Part shown: piece by piece, positions 33,481 through 44,385 of the stretch
Position numbering within the stretch: the stretch's first letter is position 1
Layout of the letters: every line of letters starts with the position of its first letter
Position numbers and translations under genes: made by a program
The notes under the pieces: generated by a model
What the model was told of the DNA's origin: nothing
Databases searched by the model: none
What the model saw: only the letters and a program-made list of their open reading frames with translations
NCBI RefSeq assembly: GCF_009650995.1
Contig: NZ_WHVV01000014.1
Coordinates: 1 to 64,000 of the forward strand
DNA: 64,000 nt
Direction of reading: 5' to 3'
Source of the DNA: Sporosarcina cascadiensis
Lineage (GTDB): Bacteria > Bacillota > Bacilli > Bacillales_A > Planococcaceae

Positions 33481-34083
33481 ATGGCTCGATATACAGGTCC
33501 ATCATGGAAACTGTCACGTCGTCTTGGTATCTCACTAAACGGCACAGGTAAAGAAATTGAAAAGCGTCCATACGCTCCAGGCCAACACGGTCCTAACCAA
33601 CGTAAAAAACTTTCCGAATACGGAATGCAGTTACAGGAAAAACAAAAACTACGTTTCATGTACGGAGTAAACGAACGTCAATTCCGCACGCTTTTCAACA
33701 AAGCTGGTAAAATGCAGGGAATTCACGGTGAAAACTTCATGATCCTTCTTGAAGCTCGTTTAGACAATGTTGTCTACCGTATGGGTCTTGCTCGCACTCG
33801 TCGTGCAGCTCGCCAATTGGTAAACCACGGTCACGTACTAGTAGACGGCAAGCGCGTAGATATCCCATCTTTCGCTGTTAAGCCAGGTTCTGAAATCTCT
33901 CTTCGTGAGAAATCTCAAAACTTAACTGCTGTTGAAGAAGCGCTAGAAGTGAACAGCTTTGTTCCTGACTACGTTACTTTCGACAAAGATTCTAAAAAAG
34001 GTACATTCGTACGCCTTCCAGAGCGCGGCGAATTGGCTGCTGAAATCAACGAAGCACTTATCGTTGAATTCTATTCTCGTTAA
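33481..34083 (+). CDS. rpsD: 30S ribosomal protein S4
   Basis: Primary 16S rRNA-binding protein of the small subunit (200 aa). It starts [19 protein letters not shown], then carries the S4 RNA-binding domain with [18 protein letters not shown] and [20 protein letters not shown]. There are no zinc-binding Cys residues, so it is the Cys-minus form. Codon choice is strongly biased, as expected for a ribosomal protein. AGGAGGAG precedes the ATG. It is monocistronic, upstream of a terminator, as in other Bacillales. Confidence 0.98.
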   Translation: MARYTGPSWKLSRRLGISLNGTGKEIEKRPYAPGQHGPNQRKKLSEYGMQLQEKQKLRFMYGVNERQFRTLFNKAGKMQGIHGENFMILLEARLDNVVYRMGLARTRRAARQLVNHGHVLVDGKRVDIPSFAVKPGSEISLREKSQNLTAVEEALEVNSFVPDYVTFDKDSKKGTFVRLPERGELAAEINEALIVEFYSR

Positions 34084-34101
34084 TAAGTACGTTGAATTTT
34101 T

Positions 34102-34143
34102 AAACCCCCGGAATTGCTTAATTGCAAATCCAGGGGTTTTTTA
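34102..34143 (+). terminator. Terminator of rpsD
   Basis: AACCCCCGG...CCAGGGGTT stem with an inner AATT-GC/GC-AAAT part, followed by TTTTTTATT. Confidence 0.85.
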
Positions 34144-34333
34144 TTCCTACAGTTTTTGAAATTAATCGAATGAATTTTATAAAATAATAACAATTACAAC
34201 TTATACGAAAATACGTTCTATACAATGTTGTAGAAAGATGATATGATGTTGAAAATAGATAAATTATAAACCTGCGTAATATCACCTATTGTAAGTCACC
34301 CATAAAACTAAAATGTGTGAAAGGAGATAATTT

Positions 34334-34666
34334 ATGACGGATCGTGAATTGCTTCAATTTATTGCAGATAAATTAACAACAGTAGAGAAAGATGTTTCCT
34401 CTCTCAAAGGCAACGTATCTTCACTTACAAAAGACATGACATCAGTCAAAAGTGACATATCCTCACTTAGAAACGAACAACTTTTCATAAAGCAAGCAAT
34501 ACTCGAAATTGATGCACGTACGATTTCCACTGATGAAAATGTTGCTGCATTAACTAAAAATGTCTCGCTGAATACTGAAAAGTTATCAAACATTGTTACA
34601 ATGCAGCACTTAGTAAACGATCATGATACAGATATTCGCTTAGTCAAAAAAATGTTGATACAATAA
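34334..34666 (+). CDS. Small coiled-coil protein, function unknown
   Basis: A 110-aa protein, not recognised. It is almost entirely predicted helix with heptad-like repeats of Val/Leu (KDVSSLKGNVSSLTKDM, then VKSDISSLRNEQ, then ENVAALTKNVSLNTEKL), so an elongated coiled coil is likely. No signal peptide or membrane segment. It has a good ribosome site (AAAGGAGA) and its own terminator, which support a real gene. Proteins of this look occur widely in Bacillales next to mobile or stress genes, but the neighbours here are rpsD and tyrS. Confidence 0.7.
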   Translation: MTDRELLQFIADKLTTVEKDVSSLKGNVSSLTKDMTSVKSDISSLRNEQLFIKQAILEIDARTISTDENVAALTKNVSLNTEKLSNIVTMQHLVNDHDTDIRLVKKMLIQ

Positions 34667-34670
34667 ACTC

Positions 34671-34716
34671 AAAAAGCCGTTGTCATTGATCAAACTCAAT
34701 GACAGCGGCCTTTTTG
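34671..34716. terminator. Bidirectional terminator, coiled-coil gene / tyrS
   Basis: AAAAAGCCG-TGTCATTG and CAATGACA-CGGCCTTTTTG form the stem between convergent genes. Confidence 0.8.
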
Positions 34717-34731
34717 TACTATATTCCCTTT

Positions 34732-36280
<1,549 letters not shown>

Positions 36281-36281
36281 C

Positions 36282-36309
36282 ATTTTAACCAACTTCCAAT
36301 GAAAGTCAA
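36282..36309 (-). promoter_or_regulatory. Promoter of the tyrS T-box transcript
   Basis: TTGACT, 16 bases, TAAAAT on the minus strand, just upstream of the T-box Stem I region. Confidence 0.65.
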
Positions 36310-36374
36310 CATTAAATGATTATTTACTCCGCAATCTATGATATAATGAGAAAGATTTTTAGGGGGAGAATGAC

Positions 36375-39311
36375 TTGACTAAAGACAAAAACCAACGAAT
36401 CCAGCAACTAGAAGATAAGTTTGAGCAGATGAAAAAAGAAACTTGGGCAAAGAAAGTTCGAATCGGTTCAGGAGTGATCTGGAATTTATTTATACTGCTT
36501 TTGATCTTCGGTGTTATCGGTGCCGTTTTTGCCACTTCTGTCGGAGCGGGATACTTTGCATCATTGGTTGCGAAAGAACCCCTTCGGACGAAAGAAGAAC
36601 TGCGTAATGCGGTCTTTACATACGAAGAGACATCTGAAATGTTTTTTGCAAAAGATGTCTATCTGGGTAAGATCAACTCAGATATTGAACGCAGACAGAT
36701 CACACTGGACAAAGTGTCACAATATGCACTGGATGCGGTGCTCGCTACAGAAGATGAATATTTCAACACACATACCGGCATCGTGCCAAAAGCAATTTTC
36801 CGCGGAGTTTTCCAGGACGTCACGAACTCTGACAGTCAGACAGGCGGTTCAACCCTGACACAGCAGCTCGTGAAAAACCAAATCTTGACGAATGAAGTTT
36901 CCTACGAACGAAAAGCGAAAGAAATACTGCTTGCTATGCGTTTGGAGCACTTCATGACAAAAGATGAAATTTTGGAAGCGTATCTGAATATCATTCCTTA
37001 CGGCCGTGATGTTGTCGGCCAGAATATTGCAGGGATCGAGACTGCGGCAAGAGGCATTTTCGGTATTAAAGCGAGTGAACTGAACTTGGCACAGGCAGCG
37101 TATATTGCGGGAATTCCACAAGCTCCTTTCGCCTACACTCCTTTCTACAGTAAAAATCAGGGGTTAAAAGAACCGGAAAAACTTCAGCCGGGAATTAATA
37201 GGATGAAAACGGTATTATTTAGAATGCGAGATACCGGCTATATTACAGCTAAGGAATATCAAGAAGCGATTGCGTATGATATCACGAAAGATTTTAGACA
37301 GCCTACTCAACGGGCAACTGAACGCTATCCATATGTTACCCAGGAGATTCAAAACCGCACGATTAAAATCCTGGCAAAAGTACTGGCCGAAAAAGACGGT
37401 ATTGATGCAGACCGTTTCGAAGAGGATTCGAACATGCAGGAAAAGTATACTATTATTGCTGACCGCTCCATGCGTACGGACGGTTACCGCATTTATTCTA
37501 CAATTGATAAAGAACTTTATGACAAAATGAATGAAGTTGCAAAGAATTTTCAATACTACGGATTCACTTATACTTCTGAAACAACGGATAAAGAATCCGG
37601 CAAGAGTACAATTATCGAAAACCCCGTACAAGTCGGTGCAACGATGATTGAAAACCACAGCGGAAAGATTCTTTCATTCGTCGGCGGAAGAGATCATGAA
37701 TTAGAAGCGACAAATCACTCGACACAGGCTTTCAGACAAAATGGTTCCTCAATGAAACCTCTGCTTGTCTACGCACCGGCAATTGAATATGGCGTTATTG
37801 GCGCCGGCAGTCCCGTTGTTGATGTGAAGTTCGTTTTACCTGGATGGAAACCTTCCAACTATTACGACAGAGAATTAGGAATTATTTCTGCACGTGAATC
37901 ACTGGCTCGTTCTCAAAACTTATCGACAGCACGCCTGTATGATCAGATTATAGACAGACAGCCAATCAACTTCCTAAAAAAAATGAATTTCTCTAAACTA
38001 ATTGAAGAGGACGGACATAATCGTTCTGCCTCACTTGGCGGATTAAAATATGGAGTTTCTGTTGAAGAGAATACTAATGCTTACGCGACATTTGCGAATG
38101 AAGGAAAATTTATTGAATCGTATATGATTGACCGTATTGAAGATATGAAAGGTAATATTGTTTATGAACATAAAGCAGAGCCAGTAGAAGTCTTCAGCCC
38201 GGAAACTGCGTACATCGTTACGGATATGATGCGTGATGTGCTGAAAACTGTAGGTACAGGTGCACGAGTGCCCGGATTCATGAACTTCCGTCCGGATCTG
38301 GCAGCCAAAACGGGTACATCCCAGCATTATGCAGATGCCTGGCTGATGGGATATACACCGAATGTTTCACTTGGTGTCTGGCTCGGTTATAAAGATCAGA
38401 CGAAGACTTTGTATAACGGCAGCAGCAGTCAGATGCATCCTTCAGAGCGGACCGCACGGTTATTCGGTCAGCTGATGAATACTGCAAACAGTATAATACC
38501 GGAAACAGTTAAAGCAGGAGATACATTCAAACGGCCGGCAGGTGTCGTGTATCGTTCGTTCTGTTCGATTTCAGGGCTGGCTCCCTCAGCCGCGTGTTCT
38601 GCTGCAGGACTGGTGAAATCGGATCTGTTTAATTCTAAAGTGATGGTACCTTCAAAGCCGGATGACAGCATCATTTCATCTGCAGGCGTACTGATCAACG
38701 GTAAAATGTATCAGGCACCGCCTTCTACACCGCGTGAATTTGTCACAGCAGGCGGCGTCGGTGTCAATTCAGAATTTATTAAGAGGATGCTTGGACGGCT
38801 TGGCGGAGACGGTTCGAAGTTGTTTGCAGGAAAAGGCGGCTATTCCGCCAACGTGGTGTCCGGATCTGTATTCCCTGCGGATAACGTTCCTCCTGCTCCT
38901 GTGTCAGCGAGCCAGAACGGGTCTGTACTCACCTGGTCAGGGTCTGCTTCCAATGACGTAGTTGGATATTATATATATCAAAACGGTGCACGTATTGGTG
39001 CGGTAGGATCTGGATCCCGTTCCTATTCAATTGGCGGCGGTTCTTACTATATACGAGCCGTAGATATTACCGGTTTATTATCTGGTCCTTCTAATACAGT
39101 TACCACTGCAGCGGAGCCAGAACCAGAACCACAGCCGGAGCCAGATGCGCCTGCTCCAGAACCAGATACACCTGCTCCAGATGATAATGGTGGAGCAACT
39201 GAAGGCGGCACTAAACCAGACAAAGAAAACGGCGGCACAACTACTGATGAACAAAAAGATGAAGTGAAAAAACCGGACCCAGCAAAACCGGAGCCGCCTA
39301 AGAAAGATTAA
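36375..39311 (+). CDS. Class A penicillin-binding protein (transglycosylase/transpeptidase)
   Basis: Bifunctional cell-wall polymerase (978 aa). It has a membrane anchor at residues 34-60. A GT51 glycosyltransferase domain follows, with TEDEYF and GGSTLTQQLVKN. The transpeptidase domain has the nucleophile in SSMKP, SQN and the KTGTS motif. A fibronectin type III-like segment (APVSASQNGSVLTWSGSA...) and an extracellular Pro/Glu/Asp-rich tail complete it. It starts at TTG, seven bases after AGGGGGAG. An ATG five bases earlier is out of frame and meets a stop after two codons. It is divergent from tyrS. The nearest family group is PBP1A. Confidence 0.95.
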   Translation: MTKDKNQRIQQLEDKFEQMKKETWAKKVRIGSGVIWNLFILLLIFGVIGAVFATSVGAGYFASLVAKEPLRTKEELRNAVFTYEETSEMFFAKDVYLGKINSDIERRQITLDKVSQYALDAVLATEDEYFNTHTGIVPKAIFRGVFQDVTNSDSQTGGSTLTQQLVKNQILTNEVSYERKAKEILLAMRLEHFMTKDEILEAYLNIIPYGRDVVGQNIAGIETAARGIFGIKASELNLAQAAYIAGIPQAPFAYTPFYSKNQGLKEPEKLQPGINRMKTVLFRMRDTGYITAKEYQEAIAYDITKDFRQPTQRATERYPYVTQEIQNRTIKILAKVLAEKDGIDADRFEEDSNMQEKYTIIADRSMRTDGYRIYSTIDKELYDKMNEVAKNFQYYGFTYTSETTDKESGKSTIIENPVQVGATMIENHSGKILSFVGGRDHELEATNHSTQAFRQNGSSMKPLLVYAPAIEYGVIGAGSPVVDVKFVLPGWKPSNYYDRELGIISARESLARSQNLSTARLYDQIIDRQPINFLKKMNFSKLIEEDGHNRSASLGGLKYGVSVEENTNAYATFANEGKFIESYMIDRIEDMKGNIVYEHKAEPVEVFSPETAYIVTDMMRDVLKTVGTGARVPGFMNFRPDLAAKTGTSQHYADAWLMGYTPNVSLGVWLGYKDQTKTLYNGSSSQMHPSERTARLFGQLMNTANSIIPETVKAGDTFKRPAGVVYRSFCSISGLAPSAACSAAGLVKSDLFNSKVMVPSKPDDSIISSAGVLINGKMYQAPPSTPREFVTAGGVGVNSEFIKRMLGRLGGDGSKLFAGKGGYSANVVSGSVFPADNVPPAPVSASQNGSVLTWSGSASNDVVGYYIYQNGARIGAVGSGSRSYSIGGGSYYIRAVDITGLLSGPSNTVTTAAEPEPEPQPEPDAPAPEPDTPAPDDNGGATEGGTKPDKENGGTTTDEQKDEVKKPDPAKPEPPKKD

Positions 39312-39316
39312 TTTTC

Positions 39317-39356
39317 TAAACCGAATTACAATCTTATGATTGTAGTTCGGTTTTTT
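39317..39356 (+). terminator. Terminator of the penicillin-binding protein gene
   Basis: AAACCGAA-T-TACAATC-TTAT-GATTGTA-GTTCGGTTTTTTG. Confidence 0.85.
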
Positions 39357-39507
39357 GAAATATAATACCGACAATTTCATGATAAACTTGAAACAGCACA
39401 CATTTTCATTGCAGAACTTGTATACTTAATAGAGAGAAGAACATTCAGAATAATCAACGATTACTTGCTGACAGACAGGGTAAATTAATTAGGAAGGAGT
39501 GAACTGT

Positions 39508-40140
39508 GTGGAACATCATAAAACCTATTTTTCAAAGGCATTTCTTCATGATGAAGGTGAATTAGTTATAGAAGGACCGGTTTCATCCGAGCAATTAGCT
39601 GCATTGGATTTCCATGATGGACTGAAAGCATTCCGTCCTCCTAAACAGCAGCAAGAGGCATTAGTGAAAATTTCGGCGTTTCCTGAAGGCAGAATTAATA
39701 TTGCAAGAATCGGCACAACCATTGTGGGTTATGTAACGTTTCTTTATCCAGATCCTCTCGAGAGATGGTACGAGGCCAAGCTTCCCAATTTAATCGAACT
39801 CGGCGCAATTGAAGTAGCAAATGAATATAGAGGCGCGAGGATAGGTAAAAGATTATTAGAACTGTCGATGATTGATAATGCAATGGAAGATTATATTATT
39901 ATCACTACTGAATATTACTGGCATTGGGATTTAAAGGGGACAGGTTTAACTGTGTGGGATTACCGGAAAGTCATGGAAAAAATGATGCGTGCAGGCGGCA
40001 TGGAATTTTTCTCTACTGATGACCCCGAAGTTTGTTCTCATCCTGCAAACTGTCTAATGGCCAGAATCGGTAAACGTGTAGATCAAAGCTCCATCCAGCA
40101 ATTTGACAGCGTACGTTTCAAAAATCGCGTAAACCACTGA
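39508..40140 (+). CDS. acuA: Protein acetyltransferase AcuA
   Basis: GNAT-family acetyltransferase (210 aa) that in B. subtilis acetylates and inactivates acetyl-CoA synthetase AcsA. The N-terminus MEHHKTYFSKAF and the acetyl-CoA-binding stretch ANEYRGARIGKRLLELSM are typical. The start chosen is GTG 39508, nine bases after AAGGAG, which gives exactly the usual AcuA length. A GTG at 39499 overlaps the ribosome site. It is first of acuABC. The acsA gene is not next to it. Confidence 0.94.
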   Translation: MEHHKTYFSKAFLHDEGELVIEGPVSSEQLAALDFHDGLKAFRPPKQQQEALVKISAFPEGRINIARIGTTIVGYVTFLYPDPLERWYEAKLPNLIELGAIEVANEYRGARIGKRLLELSMIDNAMEDYIIITTEYYWHWDLKGTGLTVWDYRKVMEKMMRAGGMEFFSTDDPEVCSHPANCLMARIGKRVDQSSIQQFDSVRFKNRVNH

Positions 40141-40155
40141 AAGTGAGGAATGACG

Positions 40156-40800
40156 ATGCTCGTACAAGATATTATGAAAACAGATGTTATTACATTGAAC
40201 GCGGCACATACAATTGACGATGCCATTCAATTAATGCAAAAGAAAAAGATCAGACATATACCGATTATTGATAATGGACGCTTGATTGGTCTGGTGACGG
40301 ACCGTGACGTCAAAGAAGCTTCTCCTTCGAGCATATCCGACCGGCTGGAGCTTTCACTTTATGAAACTCCTCTTTCTAAGATTATGAAAACTGATTTACT
40401 AATTGGGCATCCCAGAGATTTTGTAGAAGAAGCGGCCTTGCTCTTCTACGAATATGAAATTGGTTGTCTGCCGATCGTTTCTAATTATGAACTGGTCGGT
40501 ATTTTAACGAAAACGGATCTTCTCTATAATTATATTGAATTAACCGGGGCAAACCAGCCCAGTTCTCATATTCAAATTCGTGTTCCAAACAAGCCAGGCA
40601 TACTTTACGAAGTATCTAAAGTCTTCCATGATCATAATACCAATGTACTCAGTGTCCTCGTACATCCCTATCAAGATGGGGAAGATTATAAAATTCTAGC
40701 TGTCCGAATTAAACGAATGAATCCCCTCTCGATTATTGAGGATTTAAAAGCCGAAGGGTTTCAGGTTCTTTGGCCAAGCGAACCGGAGATGGACTCATGA
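40156..40800 (+). CDS. acuB: AcuB (two CBS domains plus ACT domain)
   Basis: A 214-aa protein with paired CBS domains (residues 1-130: VQDIMKTDVITL, VTDRDVKEA, GILTKTDLL) and a C-terminal ACT domain (IRVPNKPGILYEVSKVF). It is presumably a nucleotide- or amino-acid-sensing partner of the AcuA/AcuC acetylation switch, with an exact role unknown. The ATG at 40156 is seven bases after GAGG. ATG 40150 overlaps that site. Its stop overlaps the acuC start (ATGA). Confidence 0.93.
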   Translation: MLVQDIMKTDVITLNAAHTIDDAIQLMQKKKIRHIPIIDNGRLIGLVTDRDVKEASPSSISDRLELSLYETPLSKIMKTDLLIGHPRDFVEEAALLFYEYEIGCLPIVSNYELVGILTKTDLLYNYIELTGANQPSSHIQIRVPNKPGILYEVSKVFHDHNTNVLSVLVHPYQDGEDYKILAVRIKRMNPLSIIEDLKAEGFQVLWPSEPEMDS

Positions 40801-41951
40801 AAAAACAAGCAAGCTTTATATTTTCACCAGACCAATTAAACTATGAATTTTCGGATACGCATCCTTTTAATCAAAAGAGGATCATTTTAACGATAGATTT
40901 ATTGAAAAATCTGCATGCGATTGACGATGATGATATCGTTACACCGCGTACAGCGACAGATGAAGAATTGCTTTTAGCGCATGATGCGAAGTATATCGAA
41001 ATCGTGAAAAAGGCAAGCAAAGGCGAAGTAAGTGAAAATATAGGGAGTATTTATGGAATCGGGACGGAAGATACTCCTTTTTTTCCGGGCATGCATGATG
41101 CAAGCGCTTTATTAGTTGGAGGAACACTCACTGCAATCGAAGAAGTGATGGAAGGCCGTTCAAGATATGCATTGAATCTCGGCGGCGGTCTGCACCATGG
41201 ATTCCAAGGAAAAGCATCAGGCTTCTGTATTTATAATGACAGCTCTGTCGCGATAAAGTATTTACAAAAGAAATATGGGGCACGTGTATTGTATGTGGAT
41301 ACAGATGCCCATCATGGCGACGGAGTACAATGGACGTTTTATGATGATCCCGATGTCTGCACATTTTCCATCCATGAAACGGGGCGCTATTTATTTCCGG
41401 GGACAGGAAATGTAACAGAACGAGGCAACGGTAAAGGTTATGGAACATCTTTCAACTTCCCTATTGACGCGTTTACAGAAGATGAATCTTTCCTTCATAT
41501 CTACCGGACAGCTTTGCGTGAAGTAGCTGAACACTTCAAACCTGATGTGATCTTAACGCAAAACGGGGCGGATGCGCATTACTTTGATCCATTGACTCAC
41601 TTATACAGCACAATGAAAATTTACGAAGAAATACCGAAACTTGCGAAGGAAATTGCAGAAGATTATTGTGATGGACGATGGATTGCCATCGGCGGCGGCG
41701 GATATGATATATGGCGCGTCGTACCTCGCGCATGGTCACATTTATGGCTGACAATGAAATCAATTCCTACACCTGCCGGCTCCCTTCCTCAAGCCTGGCT
41801 GGAGAAATGGCAGCCGGAGTCACCGGTTACACTCATAGATACATGGGAGGACCCTTCTGATTTGTACGAGCCTGTGCCGAGGAAAAATGATATTAATGAG
41901 AAGAATGAACAAATGCTGACGAGAGCCCTTCACATCATACGCAGAAATTGA
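40797..41951 (+). CDS. acuC: AcuC protein deacetylase
   Basis: Zinc-dependent deacetylase of the histone-deacetylase family (384 aa) that reactivates AcsA. Visible are NLGGGLHHGF, the zinc and catalytic region VDTDAHHGDGVQ, FSIHETG, and the late GGGGYDI. The start ATG at 40797 overlaps the acuB stop codon. The earlier in-frame ATG lies inside acuB without a ribosome site. It is last in acuABC and followed by a strong terminator. Confidence 0.95.
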   Translation: MKKQASFIFSPDQLNYEFSDTHPFNQKRIILTIDLLKNLHAIDDDDIVTPRTATDEELLLAHDAKYIEIVKKASKGEVSENIGSIYGIGTEDTPFFPGMHDASALLVGGTLTAIEEVMEGRSRYALNLGGGLHHGFQGKASGFCIYNDSSVAIKYLQKKYGARVLYVDTDAHHGDGVQWTFYDDPDVCTFSIHETGRYLFPGTGNVTERGNGKGYGTSFNFPIDAFTEDESFLHIYRTALREVAEHFKPDVILTQNGADAHYFDPLTHLYSTMKIYEEIPKLAKEIAEDYCDGRWIAIGGGGYDIWRVVPRAWSHLWLTMKSIPTPAGSLPQAWLEKWQPESPVTLIDTWEDPSDLYEPVPRKNDINEKNEQMLTRALHIIRRN

Positions 41952-41971
41952 TGCGGAGTGCTATATACGAA

Positions 41972-42013
41972 AACAAGCAGCTTATCTTAATGACAAGATA
42001 AGCTGCTTGTTTT
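41972..42013. terminator. Bidirectional terminator, acuC / ccpA
   Basis: AAACAAGCAGCTTATCTT-N6-AAGATAAGCTGCTTGTTTTTTT, an 18-bp perfect stem between convergent genes. Confidence 0.92.
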
Positions 42014-42014
42014 T

Positions 42015-43013
42015 TTATTTAACAGACTGACGTTCTTCTAAATGATAAGGCAAAACAACTTCTGTTTCTTCTACATCCTCTTCATTGATTAATTTTGTCA
42101 GCAAACGCATGGATACCGCACCTAAATCATATAAAGGCACAACAATCGCCGACAGCTGAGGACGGACAATCCGTGCAAGATTGGAATGCTGGAAGCAGAT
42201 GATCTCCAAATCTTCCGGTATGCGAAGATTTTGATCACGCACGCCATTCATAATACCAACCGCCACTTCATCGCTGCTGGCCATGACTGCAGTAGGACGA
42301 TTGTCCAAATTCTTCAGGATATTCCAACTTTCATACGCTTCATCGTACGTATTGTCGGTTTCCACAATTAATGACTCATCAATTGTCAAACCCGCTTCCT
42401 CTAACGCACGCACATAGCCTACTCGCTTACATACTCTGTTGATGTCACGCGTGAAAGGACCTGAGACAAAAGCAATTCGCTTATGTCCATTATCAATCAG
42501 CTTCTTCACTACATCATAAGCAGCCTGCTCATGATCGATATTGACTGAAGGCAAATTGGTTTCGAAATCTAATGTACCGGCTAGTACAATCGGCACGTTC
42601 GCTGTTTTCATTTCGGTCCGTACTTCAGGAGAAATGGAATCACTCATAAAGATCAGCCCATCTACTTGTTTCCCTAAATGGTCTTCAAACAGCTCCACTT
42701 CACGAGATGCACTCTTATCCGAATTGGAGATAATAATATTGTATTCATACATCGTGGCTACGTCTGCAATCCCTCTTGAGAGTTCCGCGTAGTAGCTCTT
42801 CGACATATCAGGTACAATAACACCAATGGTCGTTGTCCGCTTGCTTGCCAGACCCCTTGCCACCGCATTCGGTCTGTAACCTAATCTCTCAATACAATCC
42901 AATACTTTTTTGCGTGTAGCGGGTTTCACATTCTGATTACCGTTCACTACCCGTGAAACCGTTGCCATAGATACGTTTGCTTCTCTTGCTACATCGTAAA
43001 TGGTGATGGCCAT
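42015..43013 (-). CDS. ccpA: Catabolite control protein A
   Basis: LacI-family regulator of carbon catabolite repression (332 aa), acting with HPr-Ser-P at cre sites. The N-terminal helix-turn-helix ([19 protein letters not shown]) and hinge ([12 protein letters not shown]) are followed by a periplasmic-binding-like core. The start at 43013 follows GGGAGGATCAG. The longer frame begins on the ribosome site. It is beside acuABC and aroA, the classical ccpA position. Candidate cre sites in this window lie in the hut region. Confidence 0.97.
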   Translation of the reverse strand: MAITIYDVAREANVSMATVSRVVNGNQNVKPATRKKVLDCIERLGYRPNAVARGLASKRTTTIGVIVPDMSKSYYAELSRGIADVATMYEYNIIISNSDKSASREVELFEDHLGKQVDGLIFMSDSISPEVRTEMKTANVPIVLAGTLDFETNLPSVNIDHEQAAYDVVKKLIDNGHKRIAFVSGPFTRDINRVCKRVGYVRALEEAGLTIDESLIVETDNTYDEAYESWNILKNLDNRPTAVMASSDEVAVGIMNGVRDQNLRIPEDLEIICFQHSNLARIVRPQLSAIVVPLYDLGAVSMRLLTKLINEEDVEETEVVLPYHLEERQSVK

Positions 43014-43109
43014 TTCTGATCCTCCCAACAATCCTTATTCAATACTAGTATACAGTGTTCCCTCGTTTTATAGGGTATTTTCTTTATTTAAAAAACTTTA
43101 ATATGTAGA

Positions 43110-43143
43110 AGGCACCGACCCTCGTAAGTAAGGATCGGTGCCC
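43110..43143 (-). terminator. Terminator of aroA
   Basis: GGCACCGATCC-N11-GGTCGGTGCC followed by TTCT on the minus strand. The T-run is short. Confidence 0.55.
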
Positions 43144-43148
43144 GATTG

Positions 43149-44234
43149 TCAGATCGTTTGGTGCGTGTTCATGAAACGCTGCATCTGTTCGTAGAACTCA
43201 TCGAACTGCTCGATGTTCATTTGCTGGGCTGAATCCGACAAAGCAACCGCCGGGTCCGGATGTACTTCCGCCATAACGCCGTCTGCGCCTACTGCGATCG
43301 CTGCTTTAGCAGTTGGAAGCAATAGATCCTTACGGCCTGTGGAGTGCGTGACATCAACAAATACAGGCAGATGAGTCTCCTGCTTCAGAATCGGAACAGC
43401 TGAAATATCTAATGTATTTCTTGTTGCCGGTTCATACGTTCGAATTCCACGCTCACACAGCATGATATCAGTATTTCCTTTAGAGATAATATATTCAGCT
43501 GCATTGACGAATTCGGAAATCGTAGCAGACATTCCGCGTTTCAGAAGCACTGGCTTGTCCACCATTCCTGCTTCTTTCAGCAATTCGAAGTTCTGCATGT
43601 TACGTGCACCGATTTGGATTACGTCGATATACTCAAGCGCTTCTTCCAAGTGTGCCGGTGTAATGATTTCCGTAACAATCGACAATCCTGTTTCATCTGC
43701 AACTCGTTTAAGAATTTTTAACCCTTCAAGACCTAATCCTTGGAAATCATATGGAGATGTGCGCGGCTTGTAAGCTCCTCCGCGAATCATCGTTAATCCC
43801 TTGGCCTTGATGGATTTTGCAACTGCCAATACTTGCTCGTATGATTCTACGGCACATGGTCCGAAAATAAATGTAGGTTCAGAACCTCCAATTTTCTGTC
43901 CGTTGACGTCTACGATTGTATCTTCGGCTTTCTTAGTACGCGACACAAGCAGTGCGTTCTTCTGCTCATCCTGCTGTACCTCCAGCGCCGACATGAATAT
44001 TGACTTGAATACCTGTTCCAAAATACCGTCAGGCAGCGGGCCGTGATTGGCATTCTTTAGAACATTCAACATCTCCCGTTCGCGGATCGGATCATATCTA
44101 TTAACACCTTGCTTTTCTTTTACTTTTCCAATTTCCTGGACTATAGAAGTACGATTATTGATCAGTTCTAAAATCTCTACGTTCAACTGATCGATACGAC
44201 CTCTCAACTCACCTAAATCTTGCTTGCTCATCAT
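43149..44234 (-). CDS. aroA: Chorismate mutase / DAHP synthase (bifunctional)
   Basis: First enzyme of the shikimate pathway, joining phosphoenolpyruvate and erythrose 4-phosphate (361 aa). An N-terminal AroQ chorismate mutase domain (residues 1-90, [19 protein letters not shown]) acts as the feedback sensor. The type I-beta DAHP synthase follows ([35 protein letters not shown]). The ATG at 44234 is seven bases after GGAGG. It lies upstream of ccpA in the same direction, as in B. subtilis. Confidence 0.96.
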   Translation of the reverse strand: MMSKQDLGELRGRIDQLNVEILELINNRTSIVQEIGKVKEKQGVNRYDPIREREMLNVLKNANHGPLPDGILEQVFKSIFMSALEVQQDEQKNALLVSRTKKAEDTIVDVNGQKIGGSEPTFIFGPCAVESYEQVLAVAKSIKAKGLTMIRGGAYKPRTSPYDFQGLGLEGLKILKRVADETGLSIVTEIITPAHLEEALEYIDVIQIGARNMQNFELLKEAGMVDKPVLLKRGMSATISEFVNAAEYIISKGNTDIMLCERGIRTYEPATRNTLDISAVPILKQETHLPVFVDVTHSTGRKDLLLPTAKAAIAVGADGVMAEVHPDPAVALSDSAQQMNIEQFDEFYEQMQRFMNTHQTI

Positions 44235-44385
44235 TCTGTCTCCTCCCCGCACATATCATCCTTTTCTAACTGCGGAATCTATGTTACATTTTTATATAAT
44301 AGACCAAGTATAAAGAAACCTCTTTGAAAAGTCACGCAATTTCACTGAATTAAGACATTTACACTATTTTCACATAGAAACGGGG

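Noticed and set aside
33285-33551. 88-codon plus-strand frame overlapping the start of rpsD
   Set aside because: It runs through the rpsD leader and into the rpsD start in another frame, with no ribosome site. The region is better explained as an autoregulatory leader.
39100-39240. Pro/Glu-rich repeated tail of the penicillin-binding protein as a possible separate element
   Set aside because: It is in frame with the enzyme and typical of wall-spanning low-complexity tails. The antisense Gly/Ser-rich frames are its shadow.
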